DNA of 47,208 bases, taken from assembly GCF_000714935.1 (NCBI RefSeq), contig NZ_JMIR01000036.1:1-47208 (forward strand), read 5' to 3'. Source of the DNA: Tumebacillus flagellatus (GTDB taxonomy: Bacteria > Bacillota > Bacilli > Tumebacillales > Tumebacillaceae). A model generated the notes under the pieces. The model searched no databases. It saw only the letters and a list, made by a program, of their open reading frames with translations, and was not told the DNA's origin. A program made the position numbers and the translations under genes. Below, piece after piece: positions 9,566-18,050 of the stretch; position 1 is the first letter of the stretch; every line of letters begins with the position of its first letter.

Positions 9566-10942
9566 TTAGAAGATCAACAAACACCCGCCGAAGAACACAA
9601 ACCCGAAGATCAGCGCCATCAAGCAATACCCCATGATGTCGCGGATCGTAAGCCCGGCGAGGGCGATGACCGGCAGCGCCCAGAACGGCTGCACCATGTT
9701 GAACACGCCTTCGCCAAACGAGACGGACATCGAGATCTTGCCCAAGTACTCCGGAGCGGTCTGTTTCAACGCCATCGCCGCTTCGATGGAGATCGGGCCT
9801 TGCACCGCCCAGTGTCCGCCGCCGGACGGGACGAACATCGTGATCAGGCAGGAACCGATGAAGTTCAAGAACGGCAGCGTATGCACGGAGGCCGCCGAGA
9901 CGAGGTCGCGGGCGAGCACCGTTTCCAGAGGGTCGATGCCTTTCGCCGGAACGTACGCCATCAGCGCCATGATGCCGCCGTACAGCGGGTACTGCAGAAG
10001 CAACGAACCTGCCGATTTCGCCGCATCCACAAACGCGCGGGCGTAGCGGATCGGCGTCCAGTGGAACAGCAACCCCAGCACCGTGAACAGCAAAATCATC
10101 GTGTTGATCGTAACTTGCCCTTTCAGAGGCCCGAAGAACTCATACAGACCCGCCGCCGCCAGCAAGAGGTTGAAAATCCACAAACCTTCCACGCGGGTTG
10201 CAAACGTCTTGGGCGCGTTCGCGGCTTGCTCTGCCGCCGCCGCCGCCTCTGCATCCGCTTTCATCAACAGGTCGCGGTTGACCGTCTTGATGTTTTTCGG
10301 AGCCATGAATTTCAAGATGAAGGGGAACGTTACCAACGTCAGCAACACGGGGATGAGGTTGTACGCTTTGAAGACCGTGTCCCCGACACCGACTGTTTGT
10401 TTGGTCATTTTGTAGATGATGTTCAGCGACGACGACGCGTCGGCGTTTGCCAGCACGATCGACGACGAGAAGCCGGACGTCCAGACGATGAAGCCCATGT
10501 ACGCAGCGGCTACGACGTAGCCGAAGTCCATTTTTTCCAAGCGCTTGGCGATTTCCTTTGCCAAGATCGTGCCGATGACGAGGCCGAGGCCCCAGTTGAT
10601 CAGCGAGCCGATCGCACCGGTCAGGAAGCAGAGGATCGCCGCTTGCACTTGGTTTTTCGGCAACGCGGCGAGGCGGACCAGACCGCGCTTGATCAGCGGC
10701 GCTTGCGCCAGCGTCGTGCCGCAGACGAGGATCAACGTCATCTGCAAGGCAAACGTAAAGATATTCGACTTGCCCCAGACACCCTCATACCACGCGTTGA
10801 TGAGGCCCGACATCGAAGCCTGCGGAACCAACCAGAAGTTCAGCACCACAACCAAGAACGTGAGGATGATGGCGAACAGGTACGGGTCCGGCATAAACCG
10901 TTGCACATACCGGACAAAAAAGTTCGTGAGTCTCGCGAACAA
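9566..10942 (-). CDS. atoE: Short-chain fatty acid transporter, AtoE family
   Basis: The 458-residue integral membrane protein matches the AtoE short-chain fatty acid uptake family. It begins with FVRYVQRFMPDPYLFAIILTFLV and carries GMSGSVNWGLG-like loops (here GAIGSLINWGLGLVIG), the FMPSGGGHWAVQGP-type signature (MFVPSGGGHWAVQGPI) and QPFWALPVIALAG near the end. About 11-12 membrane segments are visible. TTG at 10942 is chosen because AAGGAGG lies 8 bases upstream. The frame extends to 11023, but those residues cross the promoter region and are not expected. The substrate is probably butyrate or acetoacetate (family knowledge). It stands alone on the minus strand. Confidence 0.9.
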   Translation of the reverse strand: MFARLTNFFVRYVQRFMPDPYLFAIILTFLVVVLNFWLVPQASMSGLINAWYEGVWGKSNIFTFALQMTLILVCGTTLAQAPLIKRGLVRLAALPKNQVQAAILCFLTGAIGSLINWGLGLVIGTILAKEIAKRLEKMDFGYVVAAAYMGFIVWTSGFSSSIVLANADASSSLNIIYKMTKQTVGVGDTVFKAYNLIPVLLTLVTFPFILKFMAPKNIKTVNRDLLMKADAEAAAAAEQAANAPKTFATRVEGLWIFNLLLAAAGLYEFFGPLKGQVTINTMILLFTVLGLLFHWTPIRYARAFVDAAKSAGSLLLQYPLYGGIMALMAYVPAKGIDPLETVLARDLVSAASVHTLPFLNFIGSCLITMFVPSGGGHWAVQGPISIEAAMALKQTAPEYLGKISMSVSFGEGVFNMVQPFWALPVIALAGLTIRDIMGYCLMALIFGFVFFGGCLLIF

Positions 10943-11006
10943 GAGATTGACCTCCTTGAATATCGGAATATTTACATATGTATAATACAGCAAAAATCGA
11001 TCAAAT

Positions 11007-11043
11007 AAAAGAGCCCCGCTCACGTAATCGGAGCGGGGACTTT
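11007..11043 (-). terminator. Intrinsic terminator after the HxlR regulator gene
   Basis: A GTCCCCGCTC / GAGCGGGGCT stem on the minus strand is followed by a CTTTTATTT tract. Confidence 0.8.
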
Positions 11044-11046
11044 CTG

Positions 11047-11409
11047 TTACTTGTTTAAAACGCTGTCTTCCAGCACGGCGTGCTTATCGCCGTAGACTCG
11101 GATGATATGCTTTTCCCCCCACGCGCACAGCGAGTCGAGAATGCCGGTCAAACTCCGTCCGTACTCGCTGAGTTCGTACTCGACTTTGGGCGGAACTTGA
11201 TTGTACGTAATGCGGTTGATCACGCCGTCGTGCTCCAGTTCGCGCAGTTGTTGGGTCAGCATCTTCTGCGTGATCTTGGGCATGAGGCGTTTTAATTCAC
11301 TGGTGCGTTTGGTGCCGTGCGTGAGATGGCAGAGGATGACGGTTTTCCATTTGCCGCCGATGACTTCCAAAGTGGCTTCGACGGAGATGTTGTATTTTTT
11401 TTCGGTCAT
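11047..11409 (-). CDS. HxlR/YodB-family winged-helix regulator
   Basis: The 120-residue product is a winged-helix transcription factor. The family signature is clear: SVEATLEVIGGKWKTVILCHL at residues 9-29, the recognition part FSELKRLMPKITQKMLTQQLRELE-like segment (here TSELKRLMPKITQKMLTQQL), and the wing GVINRITYNQVPPKVEYELSEYG. Such proteins often sense aldehydes, quinones or oxidants through an N-terminal cysteine; here the first cysteine is in LCHLTHG (about residue 27), so sensing is uncertain. GGAGG precedes the ATG. The gene diverges from an aldo/keto reductase gene across 152 bases, a common arrangement for a regulator and its target. Confidence 0.92.
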   Translation of the reverse strand: MTEKKYNISVEATLEVIGGKWKTVILCHLTHGTKRTSELKRLMPKITQKMLTQQLRELEHDGVINRITYNQVPPKVEYELSEYGRSLTGILDSLCAWGEKHIIRVYGDKHAVLEDSVLNK

Positions 11410-11445
11410 GACAGAACCTCCTGCTCGCTGGGGCGTCGGTGTAAG

Positions 11446-11461
11446 GGTACATTGAGGTACC
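11446..11461. promoter_or_regulatory. Inverted repeat, possible HxlR-family operator
   Basis: GGTAC-N6-GTACC lies between the divergent regulator and reductase genes, with another GTAC about 15 bases to the right. The position fits an operator, but no binding motif for this particular regulator is known to me. Confidence 0.35.
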
Positions 11462-11561
11462 TATCTCACAAAAAAGTACGTTCTACTCTTCGGGAACTCT
11501 ATACCCCATAATACAAGGCATGAACGAACAATACCAGTAACCCGAGGAGGTACTTCGATAC

Positions 11562-12008
11562 ATGACGATGAATCTGCAATCGACCGCCACGTTGTCGAAC
11601 GGAGTGCAAATGCCTTGGTTCGGCCTCGGCGTGTTCAAAGTAGCAGAAGGGGGCGAACTGGTCCGCGCGGTGAAGACCGCGATTCAAAAAGGCTACCGCA
11701 GCATCGACACCGCCGCGATCTACGGCAATGAGCAAGGCGTGGGCCAAGGGATTCGAGAAGGTCTCGCCGCCACCGGGCTTTCGCGGGAAGATCTGTTCGT
11801 GACTTCGAAGGTCTGGAACGCCGACCTCGGCTACGAACAAACGAGAGCAGCGTTCCAAACCAGCTTGGACAAACTCGGCTTGGACTACCTCGACCTCTAC
11901 CTCATCCACTGGCCGAAAGCGGGCCTGTACCGAAAGCGACCTGCCCGGAGCAGGTCGCTTTTTTCTTACTCCTGTTTCGGCCAGCCGCCCCAGAGACCGC
12001 CGAGGTGA
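11562..12008 (+). pseudogene. Aldo/keto reductase, 3'-truncated
   Basis: Residues 1-120 are a good match to the first half of an NADPH-dependent aldo/keto reductase. They include the catalytic tetrad D49, Y54 (SIDTAAIYGNE), K83 (VTSKVWN) and H116 (LIHWPK). Members of this family are about 275 residues, but after HWPKAG homology stops. The frame continues with an unrelated Arg-rich tail across an intrinsic terminator (11933-11965) and into the convergent gene. The second half of the barrel and the NADPH-binding loops are missing, so the enzyme is probably inactive. GAGGAGG precedes the ATG, so translation may still occur. A deletion joining codon 120 to the terminator would explain it. Confidence 0.8.
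11933..11965. terminator. Intrinsic terminator shared by convergent genes
   Basis: An AAAGCGACCTG / CAGGTCGCTTT stem is followed by T on the plus strand; the mirror-image A/T tracts let it act on both strands. Confidence 0.85.
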
Positions 12009-12361
12009 CCGTCCGGGTCGCGGAACGTGAAGCTGTGCCCGCCGCCGGGCAAGAACCGCATGTCGCTGACTTCCACGCCTTGCGACTTCAGCGCGTCATA
12101 CGCACGGTGGATGTCTTCCACCTGCAACTGAAAAATCGTCTGCGGCACGCCTTTGGCGTCGAGGAAGTCGAGATTCGGGACCTGCGGGCTTTGAATCAAG
12201 CCGAGGCCGACGCCGCCGACGTTCATCCACGCTTCGGTGTGTTCCGGCTGATACTCAAACGAAAACGGCAGCCCGAGCACATCGCGGTACCAGCGGACGG
12301 AACGCTCCAGATGGCTCACGGGCAGTTGAATGACAGCAAAATTTTTGACTCCAGCGGACAT
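11966..12361 (-). CDS. VOC family (glyoxalase/bleomycin-resistance fold) protein
   Basis: The 131-residue product is a single-copy vicinal-oxygen-chelate protein made of two beta-alpha-beta-beta-beta modules. Family features are VSHLERSVRWYRDVLGLPFSFE (about residues 15-36), the dimer strand region GVGLGLIQSP, HRAYDALKSQGVEV and the C-terminal FRDPDGHLGGLWG. The substrate cannot be told. ATG at 12361 is chosen because AAAGGAG lies 8 bases upstream; a GTG three codons earlier overlaps that site. It is convergent with the truncated reductase and shares its terminator. Confidence 0.85.
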   Translation of the reverse strand: MSAGVKNFAVIQLPVSHLERSVRWYRDVLGLPFSFEYQPEHTEAWMNVGGVGLGLIQSPQVPNLDFLDAKGVPQTIFQLQVEDIHRAYDALKSQGVEVSDMRFLPGGGHSFTFRDPDGHLGGLWGGWPKQE

Positions 12362-12401
12362 GGGAATCACTCCTTTTACTTTCTAAATTCTTCCTGTTAT
12401 C

Positions 12402-12437
12402 AAAAAAACCTCTGTCGCGCGAGGGCGAGCAGAGGTT
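12402..12437 (-). terminator. Intrinsic terminator after the first EamA transporter
   Basis: An AACCTCTG / CAGAGGTT stem on the minus strand is followed by seven T. Confidence 0.85.
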
Positions 12438-12443
12438 TGGGAA

Positions 12444-13352
12444 TCAGGCGGTTGCCGAGACGGTGCCGCCGGGTTTGGAGGTTGGTTTTTTGTTGGCGAC
12501 GGCGACGCCGCCGAGGATGAGGATGCCGCCGATGATTTGGCTGCCGAAGATCGGATCGCCGAGCAGGAAGTGACCGGCGAGCAACGCGATAAACGGCTGG
12601 ACGTTCATGAACATCGCCGCGCGCGAAGCCCCGATGACCGACACGCCGGAGTTCCACCAGAACCCCGCCAAGCCTTGGTTGAGAATCCCGGCTGCGGCGA
12701 GCAAGATCCACAGCCAGATGCTGTGCGAGACCACCGTGCTGCCCGCGACCGCTTCACCGGTGAACGGGATGACCATCAGCGCGCTGCCAAACACCGTCGA
12801 GAAGATCGTCACCGCGTACGACGACAGCGATTCCGTCAAGCGGCGGATGAACAACAGCGACGTGGAGAGCGTGAGCATGGCGAGCAAGAGATAGAGGTCG
12901 CCGATGGAGAGCCCGAATTCGCTGCTCTTGCCCATCACGACGATGATCACCACGCCCGCCAAGCCGATGATGGCACCGCTGATCTTGAACACGTTGAACT
13001 TCTCTTTCAGGAAGATCCGAGCCAAGATCGTTGTGCAAATCGGTGCGAGCGCCAGGATCAGCGCGGCATTGCCCGCGGTGGAGTGATGCAGGCCCGTGAA
13101 GTAAAACGTTTGGTTGAGCAACGTGCCAAAAATCCCGGCGCCCGCCAACAAGCCCCATTCCTTCTTGGTCGGCTTGCGCAACCCGCCGTTGATCATTCCG
13201 ACGGAAATCAAAAACAGTGACGTCATGCAGATCCGGACAAACGACAGGAAGATCGGTGAAAAGTCGCGCAGCAAGTACGCGCTGATCGCATAGTTACTGC
13301 CCCACAACAGGGAGACACTGAACAGTCGCAACAGGATGATTCGCTCAGACAT
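12444..13352 (-). CDS. EamA/DMT family permease
   Basis: The 302-residue product has ten hydrophobic segments in two EamA repeats (about residues 6-140 and 150-288). The family features are LLWGSNYAISAYLL at the start, ALILALAPICTTILARIFLKEKF at the end of repeat one, and MNVQPFIALLAGHFLLGDPIFGSQIIGGILILGGV at the end of repeat two. These are drug/metabolite exporters of variable substrate (amino acids, nucleosides, drugs), so the substrate is unknown. The ribosome site is weak (AGGATCGTG, 8-9 bases away). It is a single gene with its own terminator. Confidence 0.9.
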   Translation of the reverse strand: MSERIILLRLFSVSLLWGSNYAISAYLLRDFSPIFLSFVRICMTSLFLISVGMINGGLRKPTKKEWGLLAGAGIFGTLLNQTFYFTGLHHSTAGNAALILALAPICTTILARIFLKEKFNVFKISGAIIGLAGVVIIVVMGKSSEFGLSIGDLYLLLAMLTLSTSLLFIRRLTESLSSYAVTIFSTVFGSALMVIPFTGEAVAGSTVVSHSIWLWILLAAAGILNQGLAGFWWNSGVSVIGASRAAMFMNVQPFIALLAGHFLLGDPIFGSQIIGGILILGGVAVANKKPTSKPGGTVSATA

Positions 13353-13454
13353 GGTTTTTTTTCACGATCCTCTTTATGAAATTGGGTGAACAGCGGAATG
13401 TATATATGCTTAATTTCCGATTGTAGTACACCCTTGGAGAACGCGCAAGAGCAA

Positions 13455-13498
13455 GAAAACAAAGAAGAAGCCGATGTAAACGGCTTCTTCTCTTTTTT
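13455..13498 (-). terminator. Intrinsic terminator after the SLH protein gene
   Basis: A GAAGAAGCCG / CGGCTTCTTC stem with flanking T-rich tracts on both strands. Confidence 0.85.
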
Positions 13499-13500
13499 GC

Positions 13501-16500
13501 TTATTTGTCCGAGAGGGTGATCGTATATTCCTTGGTGACGCCAAGACGCGAGGTGACGCGCAGGACCATGCCGGAGGTGACGTCGGTGTGATCCGGGTCG
13601 AGCACCGGTTGACCTCCCGGTCCTTCGAGGATGTCGACGCGGGAGCCGTCCGGCACGATCGCCGCCAGCTTCAGCAGCGTGGCTTTGGTGTGTTGCGGAA
13701 CGTTGACGATGCCCGTGACGACGCCGTCAGTGTCCGAAGCGGTCGTGCCCGCATGGCGGAACGGAGCGAGTACGATCAACGACGCTTCCGAATCGGCGAG
13801 GGACAGGGTGTATTCCTTGACCGTGTTGTCGGACGCGATCAACGCGAGACGCATGTGCTCGTTGAGCGGTTTGGAGCGGTCGGTGATTTCAGAGCCCATC
13901 GAACGGTCGAGCACTTGGACTCCCACGTTCGGAGTTGCGGTGTGAATCGCTGTTTTGATGGCGTCAACGGTTGTGCCGAACGGGATGTTTTTGATGCCAG
14001 CCACTCGACCTTGGCCGTCGAGATCGAGGTTGCCGATGTTCGTGCCGGCGATCGATTTGTCGATCACGCCGGAAGACGTGACGAGGTCGGTGAGAACCCG
14101 CTCTCCCATGTTGTTGACTTCCAGTTTCATGGTGGCAGGATCGATCACCGTCGTCGTGTCGGTGACAGGTTGGCGGGTGCCGCCCGCAACCGAGACGATT
14201 CGGGCGGTGACGCCGTCTGCGAGCGTGACCGCGCCGATCAGTTGTTGCACCGTCGTGCCCGCTTGGATCGAGAGTGATTCGATATTGCCGTATTTGCTGT
14301 ACATCGGCTCCCCGACAGAGCTGTCGACAGCTTGGACGTAATACGGGCTTACTTCCGGCGCGAGTTCGAGCGAGTAGGTTTTGAAGTCGCCGTCGCTGTT
14401 TGTTTGCAATTGCATATTCGCGTTGATCGGTGTTTCATCCGCGACTGCGTTGCCGCCAAAGTCGGTGATTTTGGCGGTGACGCCCGGCACGGTTTGCACG
14501 GCGGCGAGCAGCTGTCCGGCGGTTGTGCCTGACGGGATGAACTCGATGCCTTGCACCGGTTCGTCTGCGCTGTCGTCGATTTTCAGTTGGCCGATGGAGG
14601 TGTCGAGCAACGTTTGCACCGGAGTGGAATCGTCGATCGCGAAAACTTCGGTGGAGGGTTCGGAGATGTGACCGTTATTCATCGCATAGAGTCTGTAAAA
14701 GCCCGGCGTTACATGGGACGTATCGAAGTTGTAGACGTGGTCCGGCATGACCTCCGAGTGCAGGTACGCTTGTCCGTTCTCCACCGCTTGTTGCAGAGAG
14801 ACGGCGTCGGTGACCGTCACGTCGGAAGAAACGAGATAGAGGAAGCCCGGCATGCTCGATTGGGCGAGCAACGGTTCTCCGCGACGCAAGTTCGTCCAGC
14901 CGGTTTTGGCGGTGACGGTCGGTTTTTGAACGAAAAGCGGGATGTCGTGGGTGAGGATTTCGCCGGTTTTCAACGTTAACTGGCTGGTGTTCACAATATC
15001 CGACGTGTTGTCCAACACGGTCAGGGTATAGGTCCCATCGGGCCAGTTGCCGCCGATCCCATAGGTGCCGTCCTCGCGGGAGATGCCTTGATAAACTGTC
15101 TGCCCGTTTTTCACGAGGTGAAGTTGTGCGTACGGAATTCGGTCTCCGTTGGCATCGACAATCTTGCCTGTCAGCTGCAAGGCAGACGCTGCAAAATCCA
15201 GCTGCTTGGATGTCGTGACTTCGCCGTTGGACACGTTGATATTCACCGGTTGCGGATCGCCGTTACTATGGGATTGGTCATGAAGTTCCAACGTGTAGGA
15301 ACCGTCCGGCAAGTAAATTCGATAATTTCCACTAAAATCCATAGGGGAGTACTTGTTGACAGGCGGTTGGTACCCAACGCCTTGGTACCGCAGGATGAGG
15401 CAGCCGCTCGTCAACCCGGCGCCTGTCGCATCGGTCAAGGTGCCGGTCAGGTTCGGCAGGACCATTTTCACTTCCGGGATCTTGACCGGACCTTGCGTTC
15501 CTCGGCTCGGAGCATACGTCCATGTGAACGGGAAAGGTTCGACGTACGGCGAATTCGGGTCGGATTGGGAGCGGACGGAAATCTTGTAGGTTTCGTCAGG
15601 AACCAGATTCGCGACTCGGAAATACCCGTTGGTATCGGTGATCCCGCCCAATACGAGTTGATTTGCAGGAGATTCGAAGGTGAGTTGTCGATTCTTGACG
15701 GGCGTTCCATTCGGGTAGGTCAGGCGACCTACGGCCTCTGCGGCAGTGTAGCGAAGTTCCGGGAGCGGAGCGCCAGCCTGGTAGATCAGATCGATCTCTG
15801 CTGGCGGAACTTCTTGGTCCTCCGGGTCAATGTCCGTTCGCAAGATGTACATATGGCCCGCGACCAGACCGCTCAACGCATACTCCCCGTTTTGGTCGGT
15901 GTACGAAACTTCCGTACGTTGCGTCTTGGCTTGCAGATCGAAGAGCAGAACGCGTTTGCCGACGGCAGGATCACCGTTGGAGTACGTGACGCGGCTTTTG
16001 AGTTGGACCGCCGTGCCCGTGAAGGTCTTGCCGGTGTGTTGACCGGAGAGCAGGACTTCATAAGCGTTCGTCGTTTGCGGTGCCGTCACGACTTTAATCG
16101 TGCTAAGCCCAATCACGTTATTGCTGTCGGGGCCGTGCACGAAGTAGACTTTCAAACCGTTCGTGAACGACACGTCAACCGCGCTTGTCAGCGGTTTTGT
16201 AAACGTGATCTCCACGGTGGTGGTGTCGATGGAGCGAACGCTTTGCACCGCCGGAACCTCCGCCGGGGTCGGAGTCGGAGTCGGCGTCGGAACCGGGATG
16301 TACCCGCCACCGCCGCCTGTGACGACAGGAGGTGTTTGTTGAAACGGAGCGGTCGTGCCGTCCGCTTGTTTCTCCAGAATGTTGGTGATGTTGTTTTTGA
16401 CGGACTCATAGTTTGAAACGATGTCGCTGATCTTTGCGCCCTTCGGCAGGATTAGAGAGTCGATTTTGGTGTGCGTGCCGAGCGTCAGTTTCGTCGACGC

Positions 16501-17766
16501 GCCCTCAACTTCCAACGTCTGCACCGGTTGGTCAAGCTGCAAGTTCGTGACGGTGGAGGCCACGCTTAGTTTCGGGATCTTGCCGGTGCCGGTGATCGAA
16601 GCGTTCGCCGAAACTTCCACGTCGGACATGCTCGTCGTGCCTTTGGAGTCGACGTGCACGCCGTCTTTGCTTACGGTGACGGAGCCGAGGCTTGCATCTT
16701 CAAACTCGACGGTGTTGGCGTCGCCGCCCGCGATGAGCGTTTTGCCTTGGACGTGGAGCTTTTTGGCGTAGAAGTCGTTTTGGACCGTCGGGTTCAGGCG
16801 AAGGTCGCCTTGGACGGTGAGGTTTTGCACGGAAACGTAGTCGGAGTTGACGACGAGGTTGCCGTCGAGCAACGCATTCTGTCCGTCAAGCACGACGTTG
16901 CCGCTGAATTCCGCTTTCCCGGAAGCGGCCGCAACACCCGCGGCGTTCAGTTCAAGCGAGGTCAATTTCGTCACGGTGTCGCCGTCCGCTTGGAAGCGCA
17001 GTTTGGCGCCCGCGAGCGCGTTTTGGTTGGCGAGTGAGAGCAGTCCTTGGAGGGACTTCGCCACTCGGTACGACTTGCCGTCGAGGACGACGGAGGAGTC
17101 GGTGATTTTGTCAAGTGTGGCAGACGGGCTTTGGGTGTCCGCCAACTGCTTCGCGAGAGTGACCGCCATCATCGCGACTTCTTGGCGGGACGCGTGGGCG
17201 TGCGGGTTGAAGTTCGTGCCGTCGCCGTGCAGAAGCCCTTTTTCCAAAGCGGTTTGGACGTAGCCTTTCGCCCACGGCGAGATGCTGTCGCGGTCGGCAA
17301 CGGAGAGATTGTCTCCGGCTGCCGCTTGGTTGCCGGACGCTTTGACGAGCAATACCGCCATCTCTTCGCGGGTGATCTCGTCTTGTGGACGGAAAGTGCG
17401 GTTGCCGTCGCCGTTCATCAGGCCGGCTTTGACGGCCGCTTCGATCGAGGCATGGCTCCAATCGGAGACGCTCACGTCTTGGAACGAGGACGTTTCGGTC
17501 GCCGGAGTCGGCAGGTTCAACGTACGGACCAGCACAGCGGCCGCTTCTTGGCGGGTGATCGCGGCGAGCGGACGGAACTGACCGTCTCCGTCGCCGCTCA
17601 TCAGCCCGAGCGACAGCGCCGTTTGGATCGCGTCTTGCGCCCAGGAGTCCGCTTGTCCCAAGTCGCGGTACGAGGTCGTCGAGGAAGCAGACGCCGCAAG
17701 CGGCGTGAGGGTCATCGTCAGCGCGAGCGTGACGGCAAGCCATTTATGAGTGGGGGTCATCATCAT
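13501..17766 (-). CDS. Large S-layer-homology surface protein with Ig-like and repeated C-terminal domains
   Basis: The 1421-residue product has a signal peptide (cleavage near residue 27, ASA) and three SLH domains (about 32-75, 93-137, 153-205) that bind pyruvylated secondary wall polymer. A beta-helix-like region follows (about 215-465, many VVLDGQ/NLTVQGDL turns), then a Gly stretch and a PT-repeat linker (about 484-500), and an Ig-like domain (505-580). Four carboxypeptidase-regulatory-like beta-sandwiches follow (about 583-650, 677-740, 771-850, 863-945). The C-terminus has four repeats of about 65-70 residues (about 1070, 1160, 1254, 1348). No enzyme motif is seen; it is probably a structural or adhesive cell-surface protein. 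GGGAAGG precedes a triple ATG start. Confidence 0.93.
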   Translation of the reverse strand: MMMTPTHKWLAVTLALTMTLTPLAASASSTTSYRDLGQADSWAQDAIQTALSLGLMSGDGDGQFRPLAAITRQEAAAVLVRTLNLPTPATETSSFQDVSVSDWSHASIEAAVKAGLMNGDGNRTFRPQDEITREEMAVLLVKASGNQAAAGDNLSVADRDSISPWAKGYVQTALEKGLLHGDGTNFNPHAHASRQEVAMMAVTLAKQLADTQSPSATLDKITDSSVVLDGKSYRVAKSLQGLLSLANQNALAGAKLRFQADGDTVTKLTSLELNAAGVAAASGKAEFSGNVVLDGQNALLDGNLVVNSDYVSVQNLTVQGDLRLNPTVQNDFYAKKLHVQGKTLIAGGDANTVEFEDASLGSVTVSKDGVHVDSKGTTSMSDVEVSANASITGTGKIPKLSVASTVTNLQLDQPVQTLEVEGASTKLTLGTHTKIDSLILPKGAKISDIVSNYESVKNNITNILEKQADGTTAPFQQTPPVVTGGGGGYIPVPTPTPTPTPAEVPAVQSVRSIDTTTVEITFTKPLTSAVDVSFTNGLKVYFVHGPDSNNVIGLSTIKVVTAPQTTNAYEVLLSGQHTGKTFTGTAVQLKSRVTYSNGDPAVGKRVLLFDLQAKTQRTEVSYTDQNGEYALSGLVAGHMYILRTDIDPEDQEVPPAEIDLIYQAGAPLPELRYTAAEAVGRLTYPNGTPVKNRQLTFESPANQLVLGGITDTNGYFRVANLVPDETYKISVRSQSDPNSPYVEPFPFTWTYAPSRGTQGPVKIPEVKMVLPNLTGTLTDATGAGLTSGCLILRYQGVGYQPPVNKYSPMDFSGNYRIYLPDGSYTLELHDQSHSNGDPQPVNINVSNGEVTTSKQLDFAASALQLTGKIVDANGDRIPYAQLHLVKNGQTVYQGISREDGTYGIGGNWPDGTYTLTVLDNTSDIVNTSQLTLKTGEILTHDIPLFVQKPTVTAKTGWTNLRRGEPLLAQSSMPGFLYLVSSDVTVTDAVSLQQAVENGQAYLHSEVMPDHVYNFDTSHVTPGFYRLYAMNNGHISEPSTEVFAIDDSTPVQTLLDTSIGQLKIDDSADEPVQGIEFIPSGTTAGQLLAAVQTVPGVTAKITDFGGNAVADETPINANMQLQTNSDGDFKTYSLELAPEVSPYYVQAVDSSVGEPMYSKYGNIESLSIQAGTTVQQLIGAVTLADGVTARIVSVAGGTRQPVTDTTTVIDPATMKLEVNNMGERVLTDLVTSSGVIDKSIAGTNIGNLDLDGQGRVAGIKNIPFGTTVDAIKTAIHTATPNVGVQVLDRSMGSEITDRSKPLNEHMRLALIASDNTVKEYTLSLADSEASLIVLAPFRHAGTTASDTDGVVTGIVNVPQHTKATLLKLAAIVPDGSRVDILEGPGGQPVLDPDHTDVTSGMVLRVTSRLGVTKEYTITLSDK

Positions 17767-17805
17767 TTATCCTTCCCTTTTATATGTATTTACATTGCGA
17801 ACATC

Positions 17806-17814
17806 AGTATAGCA
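17806..17814 (-). promoter_or_regulatory. Extended -10 promoter of the SLH gene
   Basis: On the minus strand TG-C-TATACT forms an extended -10 element about 40 bases before the start codon; the -35 region is poor. Confidence 0.45.
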
Positions 17815-17891
17815 TGGGAGTAGTTGGGAAAAAACAGAAGAGTGCAATCTGTCGAATAATTTTTTCACTTCCTGTTCCGTTTTTTCGAATT

Positions 17892-17920
17892 TTCGTGTAA
17901 CTTTTGCGGCAAACTAGTAT
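17892..17920 (+). promoter_or_regulatory. Possible promoter of the MoxR operon
   Basis: TTCGTG and TAGTAT are separated by 17 bases. The -10 is good and the -35 weak. The remainder of the 284-base gap (17767-18050) shows no gene. Confidence 0.3.
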
Positions 17921-18050
17921 CCAATACTTGTGCAACGACAGGGGCGCGGGAAATCTGCTACGCTGATAGGAAAGGAATTGCCTCCATCGGTGCCGAAATA
18001 CAACAGGATGATATTGGAAGTTTTCAAACTCGAAGTGGAGGACTGTTCGA

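Noticed and set aside
9464-11008. Plus-strand frame of 514 residues opposite the AtoE-type transporter
   Set aside because: Gln/Arg/His/Asp-rich shadow; the minus-strand transporter is clear.
10943-11023. Upstream extension of the AtoE-type transporter by 27 residues
   Set aside because: It runs through AT-rich promoter-like DNA; AAGGAGG sits right before the TTG at 10942.
15088-16416. Plus-strand frame of 442 residues opposite the SLH gene
   Set aside because: Arg-rich shadow without ribosome site; the opposite strand encodes clear SLH and beta-sandwich domains.
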